64,000 nucleotides of DNA from Pohlia nutans (taxonomy: Eukaryota > Streptophyta > Bryopsida > Bryales > Mniaceae), in assembly GCA_022496805.1 (NCBI GenBank), contig CM040085.1, positions 22,721,811 to 22,785,810 of the forward strand. Direction: 5' to 3'. Below the pieces are notes generated by a model. That model saw nothing but the letters and a program-made list of their open reading frames with translations, had not been told where the DNA came from and ran no database searches. Position 1 is the first letter of the stretch. Every line of letters begins with the position of its first letter. A program made the position numbers and the translations under genes. Shown here piece by piece: positions 10,683 to 22,404 of the stretch.

Positions 10683-10904
10683 TAAGGTAGAGGGCTCCAA
10701 AACCAACAGGGTTCTAATTCCAACAGAATGTAGACCATGCATTTATTTTAGAACACAAATCTAGGCACATCATAGAGCACTTATTGGATGTTGACCAAAA
10801 TGATAAGCTATCTATGGTCTACCTAGATTTAGTTTCTAGGATGATTATTGTGCCTAGATTCTGTTGGAATTAGAACCCTGTTGGTTTTAGAGCCCTCTAC
10901 CTTA
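10683..10904. mobile_element. Foldback TA-flanked MITE, family P copy 1
   Basis: This is 222 bp with long inverted arms: TAAGGTAGAGGGCTCCAAAA at the left, and the complement AGAGCCCTCTACCTTA at the right. The arms run about 80 bp towards the centre. A close copy lies in intron 10 of the hydrolase at 33074-33297. The TA at each end fits Tc1/mariner-type insertion. Confidence 0.8.
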
Positions 10905-13580
10905 TTTGGTGAAGAATTTTCTGAAATTCCCTGTCGTGTACTTGCACCCCATGCTAACTTACAGTGATCTTTTTGATACTAAAAATTTTCCCAGTCCATT
11001 CAAAGACTTGAACGTGACACTAGACAACGCCATCTTCCCAAAGGTTTATGCTGGAAAATCATACGATTTTTTCTTAGTTTTTGATGGAATTTCAAAGTCC
11101 ACGGACGCAGAGTTTAGGGGCGGTTTACACATTTTTCTTTAGGACCAAGAAAAATGGATTAATTCCATGGTCACACTTCAAAAAAATGTAATTTTTAAAG
11201 CCCTTGGGCCTCTCACTAAGTGTAAACCGAACTTGGACCAGGACTTAAAAATAAAAATAAAAACGGCATTTCAAACCCATGGTCTCCTTGTTCGGCAATG
11301 AGAGAACTCTTTTTGCCTCTCTCACCACAAAATCCGGGAGACCCTTCAACACTATCCACTAGGCCTATTTCTAGGCCTTTTGAGGACCTCAACTCCTTTG
11401 GTCACTTTTCTTTTTTCCTTGTAGTGTAAACCCAAGTCATCCCAAGACGAGTTGATGGAGCCAATCACAGATTTTAGAGCTGCATGGGACGAATTCTTGG
11501 TCCGCCACTGTGCACTCAAGATCTATAGTGGATGGCTCGTAAACAAATGCTTTAAGCTTTTCACGCAAATCTAGTACTGATATAGAATTAGAAGCTTTCA
11601 ATAAACACCTGTTGGAGATATTGTTGGTTTATAGTACACGTCAGTCATTGGTCATCCACCTTATACAGGACTTCGCTCCTATGCAGCTTGCCGGCAGTTC
11701 CATTTAATATCAAAGAACAAATTCCTATAGGAAAACACATTCCTAAAGTGTTACATAAACTTCAAAAGTCGAATTGTTCATCTATTTCACCGAAATACCT
11801 AATAATAGAGGAATTGCTACAATCCTATACGTTTTACATGGTGCAGACGCTGTAGCCGGGCCTCTTCTAATGGGGCCTTCTAAATCTTCGTTTCTCCTCT
11901 AATGGGACACACAAAAATTTCATGATTTTGTGTGCAATAGAGCACATATGTTAGATGTGAATGGTATGTAGTTTTCATGCCTTTTTGAAAGTTTTATCAA
12001 AAGATATTGTGTAAAATGCAAGTTTTAGAAAACATCCGTATAGAACTTAAAAGATTGTTTTGAATCTTTTTTAAATTAATACTAATGCATTCAACTTCAA
12101 AATTCTTATGAATTTATATCTTTTTTATATTTTTGAATTTTTTTTGGTGACAAAGTGATAATATATGTAACGAAAAGAAAAAAATATTAAAAACCAATGC
12201 CTTTATCTATAGTACAATTTTGTGATTTTTCCAACAAAAGAAAAGGATTGCCTTTAGCAATCATTTCCATTTTGAAAAGATTTGATTATACAGATCTTGT
12301 TTTAAATCAATACATCGTAAATGCTTTCTGATGTTTATTGAGATGAGCAAAAAAAAAAAAAACAAAGAAAACTTTGTTTTTTACCCAAAACTAAACTTTA
12401 GAAGAATATAGAGAGCACCAATTGATCTATTGGTCTTTCAAGAATTAAACTCTTTGTTTCTAGATCTTGAACGATCAAATGTTGAATGTGAATCTCCAAC
12501 AAATGTTGAGCTTTTTGTGTCCAATGATTTTGACAATTCAACTTCAATCCCAACTCGTAATACTCAACCCATTATTTGGTTACTAAACCCAATGTATTAA
12601 ACATTTGTCAAGAGTGTAGGAAGAGGGCAAGATCTATTTCTAAAACTAAATGCCAAAACTCTTGGTAAATCATTTTTCCAAAAAAAAATTTATAAGAAAA
12701 TAAAATCTTGAAGAATATTTGTGAATATTCCATCTGCTGAACCTTATATTTTGAATATAATTAAATGTTTGGCACAATCGTGTTGCTCCTACCTTCCACA
12801 TACAGTACCTAAGATGAGATACATACATTATCTTATTGAAGAAAACCAAAATAATTCTTCAAAAAGTAATTAAGATCAATATTTATTTTTTCTTTGAAAA
12901 TAAAAATTACAATTCTATTAAAAATTAATAGAGTCCTACAAATTCAATTTAAAAGTATTTTGGAAGTATTTGGAGGACATTTGTCAAATCCCAAAAATAT
13001 ATTATGAACATTTAACAAAAAAGTTTGCAAACCAATTTGAAGCTCAGGTGCCATGAGCCTATATCCAAAAATATTTTAGGAATATGCATTTTGTCTCTAG
13101 CCCCTATGTCATGTGAAGTGGCATCGAGTGCTAAATCATGTTGGATGGATGTAGTTTGTAGACTATGTCGGTTTATGTAGATTATTTTAGTTTATGGAGT
13201 TTTCATCCATTTAGCACTTCATCCAATTACAATTTTGGGATATTAGATATAGAAGCTCATTTGACTTGGCATTCTTCGCCAAGTCAAGTCTCGTGAGTTT
13301 TTTTGAAAAGAGAGCTTTTGTTGTGAGGGATTGTTTGGCTATGGCAATTTGCTACTTTGCCTTTGAGTTTAGCTTCATTTATCTCTTAGCACTTGCACTC
13401 TTGGATTCTCCTTTCATAGTATGAGAGATAGTTCGACTCGTGTGTGTAAACCTTTTGATTTTCACTTGGCAAATAATCATCTTTTTGAAGTTTTGTGGTG
13501 TAGCAAGTTATTGGGTTGAGGTTGCTTTAGTTTGGTGGTATTGAGTGGATTTTTGAGACTCCTAAGTGTCTTTCAACAAT
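10905..13580. other. AT-rich intergenic, nothing recognised
   Basis: No gene. Frames are short and stop-rich. TTCCTTGTAGTG at 11403-11414 resembles a lone CACTA right end. An A-run is at 12350-12365. Confidence 0.3.
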
Positions 13581-13631
13581 CACTAGTAAAAATCTTGTTC
13601 AATGGGACTTGTTCTTAATGAATGTTCGTCC

Positions 13632-14206
13632 TTAACCCCTAACCGCCCAACCATGCATATTTTGCATGATGTACGGATTTGAACTCCGATTTCTCATCCA
13701 TCATGCACTTTTTGCAGTGTGGATTTTTTACTGAAACTTTATGGGAAGTTAGCTTCGTGCATGTTTGATCCGATTAGAAAGGAGATGATTTGTGAAATTT
13801 TTATGCCTCATTTCATGTTGTAGTGTTCCACCCAAAATTTCAAAGATTTTAGTCTAAAAGTGCTCTTGAAAAAGTCAACTACTAAAACTAAGCAACCAAA
13901 AAATCTCCAAAAATCATTACACTTAGAGTATTACATTTCAACCCATCCCAAAAAAAAATATTATTAGATTGTCAATATCTTATTCGTAATTATATTACAA
14001 AAGAGCTCTAAATTTTAAGTTTGAAAATTTATACACAAATATTGGTGATAGCAATCGCAAATCTAACGGTATGGATAGAATCTAAAATTCATAATGTACA
14101 ACTTTTATTCATTCATCAAGTTGAAAATATCCCTCTTAGTTGCATTTTATAATGCATCTTTGAAAAACTGCCTAATCTGAAAAGGGTGAGAACGTTTAGG
14201 GGTTAA
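13632..14206 (-). mobile_element. TTAA-flanked element, family B copy 3 (nested)
   Basis: This is 575 bp in reverse orientation relative to 9205-9781. It starts TTAACCCCTAACCGCCC, ends ACGTTTAGGGGTTAA, and lies within the left part of the CACTA element. Confidence 0.85.
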
Positions 14207-14261
14207 TGACTCAAAATTGATTTTGTGTCACTAAAAATAAGTCACAACAAACATTTAGTCA

Positions 14262-14849
14262 TTAATCCCTAAACGTACCAGGGTGTCCCTGGAATTGACA
14301 ATTTGAGAGAAATCATCATAAAGGACTATATAGAAGAATATTTTGGAATTGATATACAAATGAAAGTTCTAGATTTTGAATTTTAGATTCCATCCGTATA
14401 GTTCAATTCACTAATACTATCATCAATATTTAATTATAAAATTTGAAAGTTAAAATTAAAAATTCATTTTAAATTCGATTACAAACAAAATTTTAATATT
14501 TTTTGAGTAAAATTTGTTGGGATGAATTTGAAATGAGATACTCTTAAGCGTGGCGATTCTTTGAAATTTGTGTATTTCTTAAACCTATAACCTCATTTTT
14601 GCAAAGCCACTTTTGAACTATAGTCAATGCAATTTTGGCTTGGTCAACAACTTGACATATTTCTACATTTGTAATTTTAGAAAAATATGTAATCAAGTAT
14701 GTCTAAATCCAATCGTTAGATAGGACAACAACTTGGTGAAGAATATCCAAAAAATTGGATAACTTTCATCCAAACATTGATGAGAACGTAAGATGGGTTT
14801 GAATCTGTTAATCGTCCACTTTCTGAACGCTCTGACGTTTAGAGGTTAA
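14262..14849 (+). mobile_element. TTAA-flanked element, family D copy 1 (nested)
   Basis: This is 588 bp, from TTAATCCCTAAACGTACC to GACGTTTAGAGGTTAA. Just inside the left end is the perfect hairpin CCAGGG-TGT-CCCTGG. The inverted full-length relative is 45118-45702. It lies at a TTAA in the right arm of the CACTA element; the left arm keeps the matching TTAA empty. Confidence 0.88.
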
Positions 14850-14974
14850 GAACAAGTCCCATTGAATAAGATTTCTACTAGTGAATTTTATATTGTTGGA
14901 TATTATTTATTTTATTAGGTTTTTTTATTGCGATGCTAAGGGCAATAAAAGGGGACTCTTGGGTGTAAAAATAA

Positions 14975-15070
14975 ACAATGTAGAGGTAAACGGTGTGGAA
15001 GTGAACGGTGTGGAGGTGGTTTAGAGGTGAATGATGTAGAGGTGAATGATGTAGAGGTGAAATGTATTGT
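14975..15070. repeat. Minisatellite, about 15-bp unit GTAGAGGTGAATGAT
   Basis: Imperfect tandem units (GTGGAAGTGAACGGT, GTAGAGGTGAATGAT twice) cover roughly 95 bp. Not coding. Confidence 0.7.
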
Positions 15071-16387
15071 GGGAGGTGAACGGTCGAGAGCCTGAATTGT
15101 CTTTTGAATGGAACCAAACACGACATATATGAGCATAGAAGGAGTATTTAATAGTATTAAACTATGGGTAGGCCATTACTGCGGCTCAACTTGCTAGGAC
15201 GGGCAAGAAGGTTTCATTCATGTGAGTTTTCATCAAGGCCCACCATTCTTCATCCATATAGGTTTCATTCAAATCTACACATCTTTGTTTTTCATTAGCA
15301 AATAAAATATTATTTTGGCATCCGCATCTTTAATGTGCGAAGGAGTGTTCTCCTTGTTAGAACTTTCTTGGAGGATAAAAACCTTCATTTTCAAATACTA
15401 GTTGAAATACTTTTATTATTATTGTATGGAATATATTAGTAAACCATTTGGCACATTTTGTGGCAATGGAATGTTTTCTATAGTTTTTAGAGTGTTATTT
15501 CATATGTAAGAATGAGAACCTTCTTTCTAAGATTGTGACCATTCAATTAGACAAGGCTATATATGAAGGGGTATAAACAAGTTAACAATGCATTAATATC
15601 CCATGATTTTAGTTTCATCGTTTTAAGTTCTCAACCTTACATAATACTTCTTCGCCTTGGTCCTAAGCCATAAGATCTAACCTAAACTTTGGGTCCTAAG
15701 CACTAACTGACGCATCTCCATCTTGTTGCAAAAAGGTTTTGATTGGGTTTTGATTATTAGTACAAAGTGTTTTACTTAGAAATTGCAAAGTATTGATGTT
15801 TGAGTTCTTTTACACTTTGATCATGTTGATGTGAATGTTTCAATCTTATTCATAAAGCAATGATGTGTGCAACAAGGTCTTGGACAAAGCTAGTTGTTTC
15901 ATATAATGTTTATATTATTTTTTCATTTTTTGACATTTTGGGGGTGAAATTAAAAATAAATAACAAATTCACTTGGAAATCGAGCAATTTAGGATAAGAC
16001 GTTTCAATCAATAATTTTATAGACAATAAACCTCCAAAAATCATGATTTCTATTTACATATGATTCTATAGAGGATTTGCGTTCTTTTCATCGAGAGTTT
16101 TATACTTGGTAAGTAACAAGATTTGTGTTTATTGTCGTTTGAATTTAGAGTTTAAAAATGGAGTTTTTAACTTCAAATGAAAATGGGTAAAAGAATTTAT
16201 TTTTATCAGATCTCAACACTATGTGTTGTGTATACTGTGTTTTGCAACATATTCAAATATGGCTCAAAAATTTCAATTTTATCATTTTCTAATGGCAAAC
16301 CTTGGAAACCCAAGGTGACAGATACTTAGTGTAGGGTACTGTATAATCAACTTTTCAAGAATCTCAGCTTGAAATAGAAGGTGATTA
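15071..16387. other. AT-rich intergenic, nothing recognised
   Basis: No ORF, element ends or RNA structure stood out. Confidence 0.3.
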
Positions 16388-16867
16388 GAGCATGGCCACC
16401 CATGCCCTCAACATGTGGCCTTTTGCAGAGGGCCCGCCCACCTTTTTCTTCCTACCACATGGTTTGCAAGGGGCCTCTCTCCCAAGGCCTCTGTACAAAT
16501 GAGTTTTGGCTCGCCAGGCTGTGAAGTCTTGTATTTTCCTCTTGAGCTTGAAACGGGGCTATTTGTGGTACGTAATCTTCTCCATTAATTGCAATAATCA
16601 TAAATTTTAGTGTTGGTGGCTGTTCATACGGAGTCTTTTTTTTTCTAGTACTAATAGTGGCTATTCTAGTACTAACAGTGGCCCACTCACATGCATGTGG
16701 GGGGCTCCTATTCGCCCTGGACTTCCTGATTTTGTTCCCCTGTCAAGTTCTAAATCCCAATGATAATCCACGGTGGGCCTGAATAATTCCAAGGCCACAT
16801 GAACTGCTATAGGGCCCTTTTAATTATTTTCCAAGGCCACATTCAGATGGCATGGGTGGCCATGCTC
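16388..16867. mobile_element. Tourist-like MITE with TTA target duplication
   Basis: This is 480 bp with termini GAGCATGGCCACCCATGCC and the exact complement GGCATGGGTGGCCATGCTC, flanked by TTA on both sides (16385-16387, 16868-16870). A 3-bp TTA/TAA duplication with a G-rich TIR fits PIF/Harbinger (Tourist). Intact ends suggest recent activity. Confidence 0.85.
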
Positions 16868-16929
16868 TTAGCCTTTGAACTAGAGCATGCCACTTGTCAA
16901 TTTGCAATTGATGACATTCTAAATTGTGA

Positions 16930-17166
16930 TTAACCCCTAAAGGACCAAGGATTCATAGTTTTACAATGACAAATTCAATCTATCATATTGTGAAAATGTT
17001 AGTTCAGGTGGCACCAAATTTTGTACCACCAGATTGAGTGAAGAGCATTGTATGTGTTGGTAAAAAAGAAAAGACTTTTGAACCAAAAAAAGTCCACATA
17101 CAACCTACTCAAAATTGCTATAAAAAACACGAAACCCAATTTGAGCTCCTTGGTCTTTAGGGTTAA
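16930..17166 (-). mobile_element. TTAA-flanked MITE, family A copy 3
   Basis: This is 237 bp in reverse orientation, from TTAACCCCTAAAGGACCAAG to CTTGGTCTTTAGGGTTAA. It ends about 140 bp before the telo-boxes of the next gene, so it sits in that gene's upstream region. Confidence 0.85.
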
Positions 17167-17305
17167 GCAATGTTTGATCAGTTTTGCCAGTCCCAGTATA
17201 ATAGGCACCACCCTGCGTTACATGAGTACCTACAGACTAGAGGAGTTCATCCAGCCTTATTCATCCAGTACTGACGAAAGGTAGCGACATTCGTCCGGAG
17301 GGGAC

Positions 17306-17370
17306 TTAGGGTTTATAATGTGACGACGACGGCCTCTCAGACGTAAACCCTAATCTCTTCGTCTTTATAT
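17306..17370 (+). promoter_or_regulatory. Two telo-boxes and a TATA box
   Basis: A reverse telo-box TTAGGGTTTA (17306-17315) and a forward one AAACCCTAA (17345-17353) precede TTTATAT (17364-17370). Telo-boxes are enriched in plant genes for ribosomal proteins and ribosome biogenesis. The ATG follows about 170 bp after the TATA. Confidence 0.6.
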
Positions 17371-17537
17371 GAACGCCACCTCGCCTTCCACTCGTCTGTA
17401 GCTGAGTTCTGTCTTAGGTTATGCTCCTCTCCGCGCGGCTCGAGTTCTGGCGTTCAGCCACTTTCATTTCTAGGAAACACGTTTTCTAACTTTCTAGTGT
17501 GCTTTCCGGGAAGTTAGTGTCTAGTTTTGAAGTAGCT

Positions 17538-18011
17538 ATGGCTCCAAGCATGGTGGTGAAGAAGAAGAAGGAAGGGAAGGAGAAAAAGGCGAAGAAGCCT
17601 TTGAGCGCCAAGTCCAGTGCCAAGTCCAAGTCGAATGCCGCATCCCAGGAAGAGGTGGAGAGGTCTTTGAAGATCGCCAACATGCTTCTTCAGCAGGAAG
17701 AGGTTGTGCATTCGGAAGACGAAGGGTTGTCGGACGATGACTACATTAAGAGTCTGAAGGTCGACCCTATCGCTGTGGACAAGGGAGACGACGGTTTTGA
17801 AGTGGACAAGGGCGAGGAGGGGGGCTACGTGAAGGTGAAAGATGTGAAGGCGGAGGTTGAGATTGTCGATACTCGGGAGAAGAGGCCGAAGGTGGCGAAT
17901 AGCTTGCGGGCGTTGCGGCTGGCCATCGCAGAGAAACTGAAGAAGACGCAGGATGACCGGAAGACGAAATTGCTGGCCAAAGGTGGCTATGGATCCGACA
18001 AGGAAGAGTAA
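17538..18011 (+). CDS. Lysine-rich probable nuclear/nucleolar protein, unrecognised
   Basis: Intronless frame of 157 aa. The start chosen is ATGGCT at 17538, in a good plant context; the frame is open upstream to 17499, but only with a GTG. Residues 8-20 are a basic cluster (KKKKEGKEKKAKK) that would act as a nuclear localisation signal. Then come a Ser/Lys stretch, an acidic SEDEGLSDDD (about 71-80), a duplicated VDKGDDG / VDKGEEG motif, and a C-terminal basic helix from about 120 (RALRLAIAEKLKK) ending GGYGSDKEE. Composition and the telo-box promoter suggest a ribosome-biogenesis or chromatin factor, but this is inference. I do not recognise the family. GC content is clearly higher than the flanks. 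Confidence 0.7.
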   Translation: MAPSMVVKKKKEGKEKKAKKPLSAKSSAKSKSNAASQEEVERSLKIANMLLQQEEVVHSEDEGLSDDDYIKSLKVDPIAVDKGDDGFEVDKGEEGGYVKVKDVKAEVEIVDTREKRPKVANSLRALRLAIAEKLKKTQDDRKTKLLAKGGYGSDKEE

Positions 18012-18477
18012 TTAGGGTTGATGGTTCTGGTTTGGATGATTCATGGACGTGTGAGATTGCTTCGGAGATGCAGCTGTTTGGATGTTGCAACCAGCTGTGA
18101 GGGGTTACGCTGTCCTACATCGATTCTCAAGCTGCTGTTGAACGAGGTTAGGGTTACTATGAGCACTTCTTGTTGTAGGTGTTAAGAGTGTGGACTGAAA
18201 TTTGAACCCTAAGCTTCTGGAAAGGAATTAGATGTTGGTGAACTAGATTGATGCCATTGAGTTTCTTTGTTGCTGACGATTTTGTTGGATTCTTGTATTT
18301 TCAGGAAGTGTGGATTCTAATTCGGATAATGTGGTGAAGGCGGAGGATTACCACGTATTGCAATGTCGCGTACCCTTGTACATGTAGCTCAATGCGGGTT
18401 TCAAATTTTCTTTAATCATAGAGTGAATGGGGATTATAGATTTTTTTGTGACATTTATGGAGATGGATTCAGATGAT
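18012..18477. other. 3' flank of the 17538 gene
   Basis: Probable 3' UTR and flank. No clear polyadenylation signal or element was identified. Confidence 0.3.
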
Positions 18478-18850
18478 GAAGACAAAATTCCAGAACGACT
18501 CTCTTGGTTCACAAGTGAGCTCGTAAAATGATGGGTTTATATGTCATAGTTACACTGATGGTCCCTCTCTACAGTGTATTTTAATTTTTCGATTAAGTCA
18601 TTGAGTGTTAAGAATTTAAGTCAATCGTCCAGGTGCAGTGATGATACTTGTCGTGATTTTCTGTATCTGCACGAGCTCCGATGGGGTGACAAAGTGATCC
18701 CCACTCTGTCCGTCTCTGTCAGTCCGGCTAGGAAGGATGTGTCACCAAGAGGTCCAGATGACGAAGACAAAACTCCAGAGCAACTTCCTTGGTTTACAAG
18801 AGAGTGTGCGAAATGATGGGTTATATGTCATAGTTACACTGATGGTACCT
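18478..18850 (+). repeat. Two diverged copies of a coding-like tail, 286 bp apart
   Basis: Segments starting at 18478 and 18764 share about 85 bp: each encodes DEDK(I/T)PE(R/Q)L(S/P)WFT and stops at TGA in the same position, followed by a shared ATGATGGGTT...ATATGTCATAGTTACACTGATGGT. Several differences fall at third codon positions (GAA/GAG, CTC/CTT, TTC/TTT). This may be a duplicated terminal exon of an unrecognised gene, or debris of one. Confidence 0.55.
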
Positions 18851-18896
18851 CGGACATAGAATGGGAATTTACTGGAATGGGTCAGGTTTTACGTGA

Positions 18897-19115
18897 CAGC
18901 GGTGGATCATCTTTAAGAGTAATCCTGGCAGCAGCTTGTTTTGGGGTTTAGGTTGTCGGAAAAACAGGCACATATGTGAACTAGCTGAGGATGCTGACAT
19001 GGATGTAGTCATGGCAGCAAAGGCCTTGAACCCGCAAAAGTGTTTTACACGATGCGAAGATCTCTCATGGCGTGGTTTTTGTGAACCCAAACATCTTGCA
19101 CTTTTGTGTAGTTGA
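18897..19115 (+). pseudogene. Coding-like open segment, unrecognised
   Basis: A 72-codon frame without a proper ATG start. It reads with protein-like composition: FKSNPGSSLFWGLGC, then CELAEDADMDVVMAAKALNP, then EDLSWRGFCEPKHL, and ends at TGA. It follows the duplicated tails at 18478-18850 and could be part of the same decayed or unannotated gene. The two other frames are also locally open, so confidence is low. Confidence 0.3.
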
Positions 19116-20473
19116 AGAGGTAAGGGAAAGACAATCCGATTCAGATATCTGAAGCTCAGTGTATCCTCTTTACGCAGAGCGAAATAATCAATACGGCTAA
19201 ATTTTCAACAATAAGTTCAAAAATTCATATGACTTTCACAATTTTTTTAAAGATTTTGAACCTTGGTGCGATTGACCAAAATGACTCGTTATATCGTCAA
19301 AAGGAAAAGGAAAATAGTCCAAGCATTTTAGCAAGACATTGGCCCTTCAGCCACCAAAACATTCATGTTGCCATGAACAACAGCAAAACGTGAAAAATGT
19401 GGAAATCAAGATTTTTCTAAACATGCTAAATTACAGAACTATAATCATCACTAGAAATGATGTAGCCAAGTAGTCTACTAACATATGTGAAATACTGCAT
19501 GTTTGGCAACAAGAAAAAAATATGCGAGCAAAAACATGGCTTATAATCTGTTGGCTTTAGGGCCACGTTCCACGGGTGAAGTATCTCACTTACGGACTTC
19601 GAGGGACTAACAGCGTCTTCAACGGGAAGTATCTCACTTAGGGACTAAGAGAGCTCCACCGCAGCCCTCCCAGAGTCCTTCACACTCCAGAACTAGATGA
19701 AAAGTGCCAAGTGCCCTTCCAAAATGCCTCTTGACTCTCAATCCTAGCATGTCAAGAAATGGCCCTTCAAATCACTATTTAGTTGCCTATATCTCCACAT
19801 TCTACTTGTGATTGGTTCATTGACTATGTGATGTGCACTTTTGATGTGTGAGGGTGGGGGAGTGTAAGTGCAAGGGCTCTTCAAATGTAAATGAATAATT
19901 TCAACGAGTCATCTCTAGCGTGTAGGAGTGGAGATGCTCTAAGAGCGTCTTCAAAGGGGTATTTGAAGAGCCCGGTATATTTAAAAATATCTTTTAATAG
20001 ACAAGGAAATAGACCAATTTATATTATTATCATAGAAGTGCATTCAAAAATGTATAGTGGATGTACAAAGAAATTTGAATTTGGATTATGTGATTAAGAC
20101 ACATTCATGTGTGCTAATTTAGAGGGGCCTTCAAAAAAAGGCTAAAGAGGGCCCTTTAAGTTCAAAACACAGGTAAACATGCCACATTTGCCATGCCCTT
20201 GGTCCCCTGAAAAAAATTTACACTGGTTTGAAGAGCCCTCCAATTTCTATGGAAATTAACTAGTTTTTAATCCTTCGACGTGCATGTGTCCATATGGTGG
20301 ACGACAAGACTACATCTTGTACACTTTTTTATCCATCCAAATTTTTCTTGGTTCTAGTGCTAGTTGATTATCATTGTACAATATGGATCTTCAAAATAAG
20401 ATATTGTGATTTTATTTATTTTTTAAATAACAAAATTGGTTTATATCAAGTTTCACTCTTAATAAGTAAGACC
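19116..20473. other. Intergenic
   Basis: Contains a short local repeat of AAGTATCTCACTTA(C/G)GGACT (around 19580 and 19630). GGAGTGGAGATGCTCT at about 19927 resembles a Tourist-type end, but no partner was located. Confidence 0.3.
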
Positions 20474-21555
20474 TTAACCCCTAAGCTCCCAAGAGACTAT
20501 TTTTTGGTCGATGTCCACTCTCCCAGGCTACTCAGGCCCAAAAATACAACTTTTTTTCATAACAAAAAATACAATGTCATAAGTAAATGAGTCTTTTTTC
20601 CAATGCAATTGGAATTATGTCCATTCGATCAAAACTCCACTTCGGGGAATTTTTCAAAGTGAAACACCTCAATGTTGAATGGCATTTTCAACACTTCTGG
20701 TAGGCTTGCCTAAAAACATAAGCCAATGAGATTCATTAGGCACCTCAAAGGAGTTGACTCCAGCCCACATGGGTTCCATGCTATGAGTTGTGGGTTCATC
20801 TAATTGAAGGAGAGTTGTACGGATAATTTAATTTAGTCAAAATCTCTCGCTTCCTTTCATACCTCTATTCATTACAAGTTCTCTCAAAAAATACTAATGA
20901 ATTGAACATCTTATCAAATTGAGTCATGTATCTTATTATCCACCTCATTTTGAGGCTGGTAAAAAATGGCACATTATTTTTTTAAAGTTTGAGAGCCCAT
21001 CAAAGCAAGGCTACCCGGATTTCATTTGCTATAGCCTGAAATTTCAATATTTTATCTTCATTTGCTATAATCTTGACATTTGTACAATCAAATGTTTTGA
21101 AATTTTTGAGGGATGGTTTACAAGGCCTAGAAGTACAAGATCCTATGGTTGAAATGTGAAAAAAGGTTTTGAAAAGCATCGAGAGATCATCAACGAAAAT
21201 GTCCAAATGACGCAATTTTGGGTGGAGGGCTGTCCTCAGGCATTTAGGATTAATAATGATTTTCCAAAATAAGTAGAATAAAATATTAGAAAACATACCA
21301 TCTCGTAGTGCATGTTATTTCAAATTCATTACAACATTTTATTTTTTATTTTTTTAATTTGGGATTTTTAATTGGATTTCAAAATAAGAGCTTAAATATT
21401 TAATTGCAATTTATTCATAATAAATATGATAAATCCAACCGTACACATACACAATTACAACTTAGCTTTGTATTTCAACTCCATTTTTGTTATTCATCAA
21501 ACATTTTATAACGCATCTTCGAAATCAATGTTGAATCGAGACGTTATAGGGTTAA
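20474..21555. mobile_element. Probable TTAA-type element, diverged D-like
   Basis: TTAACCCCTAAGCTCCC at 20474 and ACGTTATAGGGTTAA ending at 21555 could be partner ends, 1082 bp apart. The right 250 bp resembles family D (TTTCAAATTCATT, AATCCAACCGTACA). An internal ATTTAGGATTAA at 21244-21253 suggests a composite. Boundaries are uncertain. Confidence 0.4.
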
Positions 21556-21680
21556 TAGTGTGTATTTTGGTCATCTAAAGTGACAGTTAGAGGTGGGCTC
21601 CCCTTAGGAGTGCTCACTAGCACCAACGAGGACGGCGGTTCGATTTCGATCAGATGCACGTTGCAAGGACTAATACTTCC

Positions 21681-21838
21681 ATTACAAAAAAAATCACACC
21701 TCCAAAAGGCTGCTAACTCAGCTAAACTGCTAGGAAATATAAAAATATAACAATATTAACTATATATAATTTAATTTTACAAAAAACATCAAATAAAATA
21801 AAATTTGATGTGGCACCATTTTGGCCACGTCAGACTGG

Positions 21839-21869
<31 letters not shown>

Positions 21870-21924
21870 GCATGGTAATTTGGCTGAGTTAGCAACCTTT
21901 TGGAGGCCTGAATTTTTTTTATAA
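21681..21924. mobile_element. TIR element, family Z copy 1
   Basis: The left end has CACACCTCCAAAAGGCTGCT and AACTCAGC; the right end mirrors it with GCTGAGTTAGCAACCTTTTG and GAGGCCTG. Inside is GGCCACGTCAGACTGGATTT followed by a TTA microsatellite (21841-21868). The same GGCCACGTCA...GGATTTATTATT block occurs in 27030-27415. Confidence 0.6.
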
Positions 21925-22183
21925 GGCTTGCTTGATAGGAACCCCGAGTGTGAGAGTGATGGCTCTTGGGCTTCATATTACAGTGGGGACGTCGCTCTTA
22001 GTTGGAAATGATTAGGAGCATTGGATCTAGTCAAATATTGCAGGTAGAAAATCCAAAAAAAATCACTCACGAGGGAGAGCTGGAAATGTGTTCACTTCGT
22101 TCTCAATGCGATGTTTGTAATTTGTTTTTGTACAATGGAAATAAAGCATCCATTTGTTTTCAACAATAAAAATATATGTTTTT

Positions 22184-22404
22184 TAGAGAAGTTGTCATGA
22201 AGTATGGAGGGTTGTCAAGTCCAAGACTTCATGGCAACTTCTCCCTAACCAATCAAATTTGTTCATGTTTCACCTCAAACAAGTCCATGGAATATGCATA
22301 ACTTCATGGGTGGCTATGAGACAAACCCAAGTTCCACTTTTACCCTCCTCTTGCCTACTTCCATGGACAACTTCTGAAATCCATGGAACTTGGTTCTTAG
22401 TCTC
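22184..22404 (-). repeat. Dispersed repeat AA, copy 1
   Basis: About 220 bp, inverted relative to the segment in intron 2 of the hydrolase (29034-29375). Shared blocks include AACCAATCAAATTTGTTCAT and GACAAACCCAAGTTCCAC. The left end folds on itself (AGAAGTTGTCATGAAG with CTTCATGGCAACTTCT). Confidence 0.6.

Larger units (their letters stand above)
13581..14883. mobile_element. CACTA-terminus MITE hosting two nested TTAA elements
   Basis: The outer termini are CACTAGTAAAAATCTTG and, complemented from the right, CACTAGTAGAAATCTTA. They match over about 38 bp and continue inward past the nested insertions. The 3-bp target duplication is AAT (13578-13580, 14884-14886). Removing 13632-14206 and 14262-14849 leaves an ordinary CACTA MITE of about 145 bp. 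Confidence 0.85.

Noticed and set aside
15071..16387. LTR retrotransposon
   Set aside because: No direct long repeats, primer-binding site or gag-pol motifs were found here or elsewhere in the window.
17499..17537. N-terminal extension of the lysine-rich protein
   Set aside because: The upstream frame has only a GTG, whereas 17538 is an ATG in good context.
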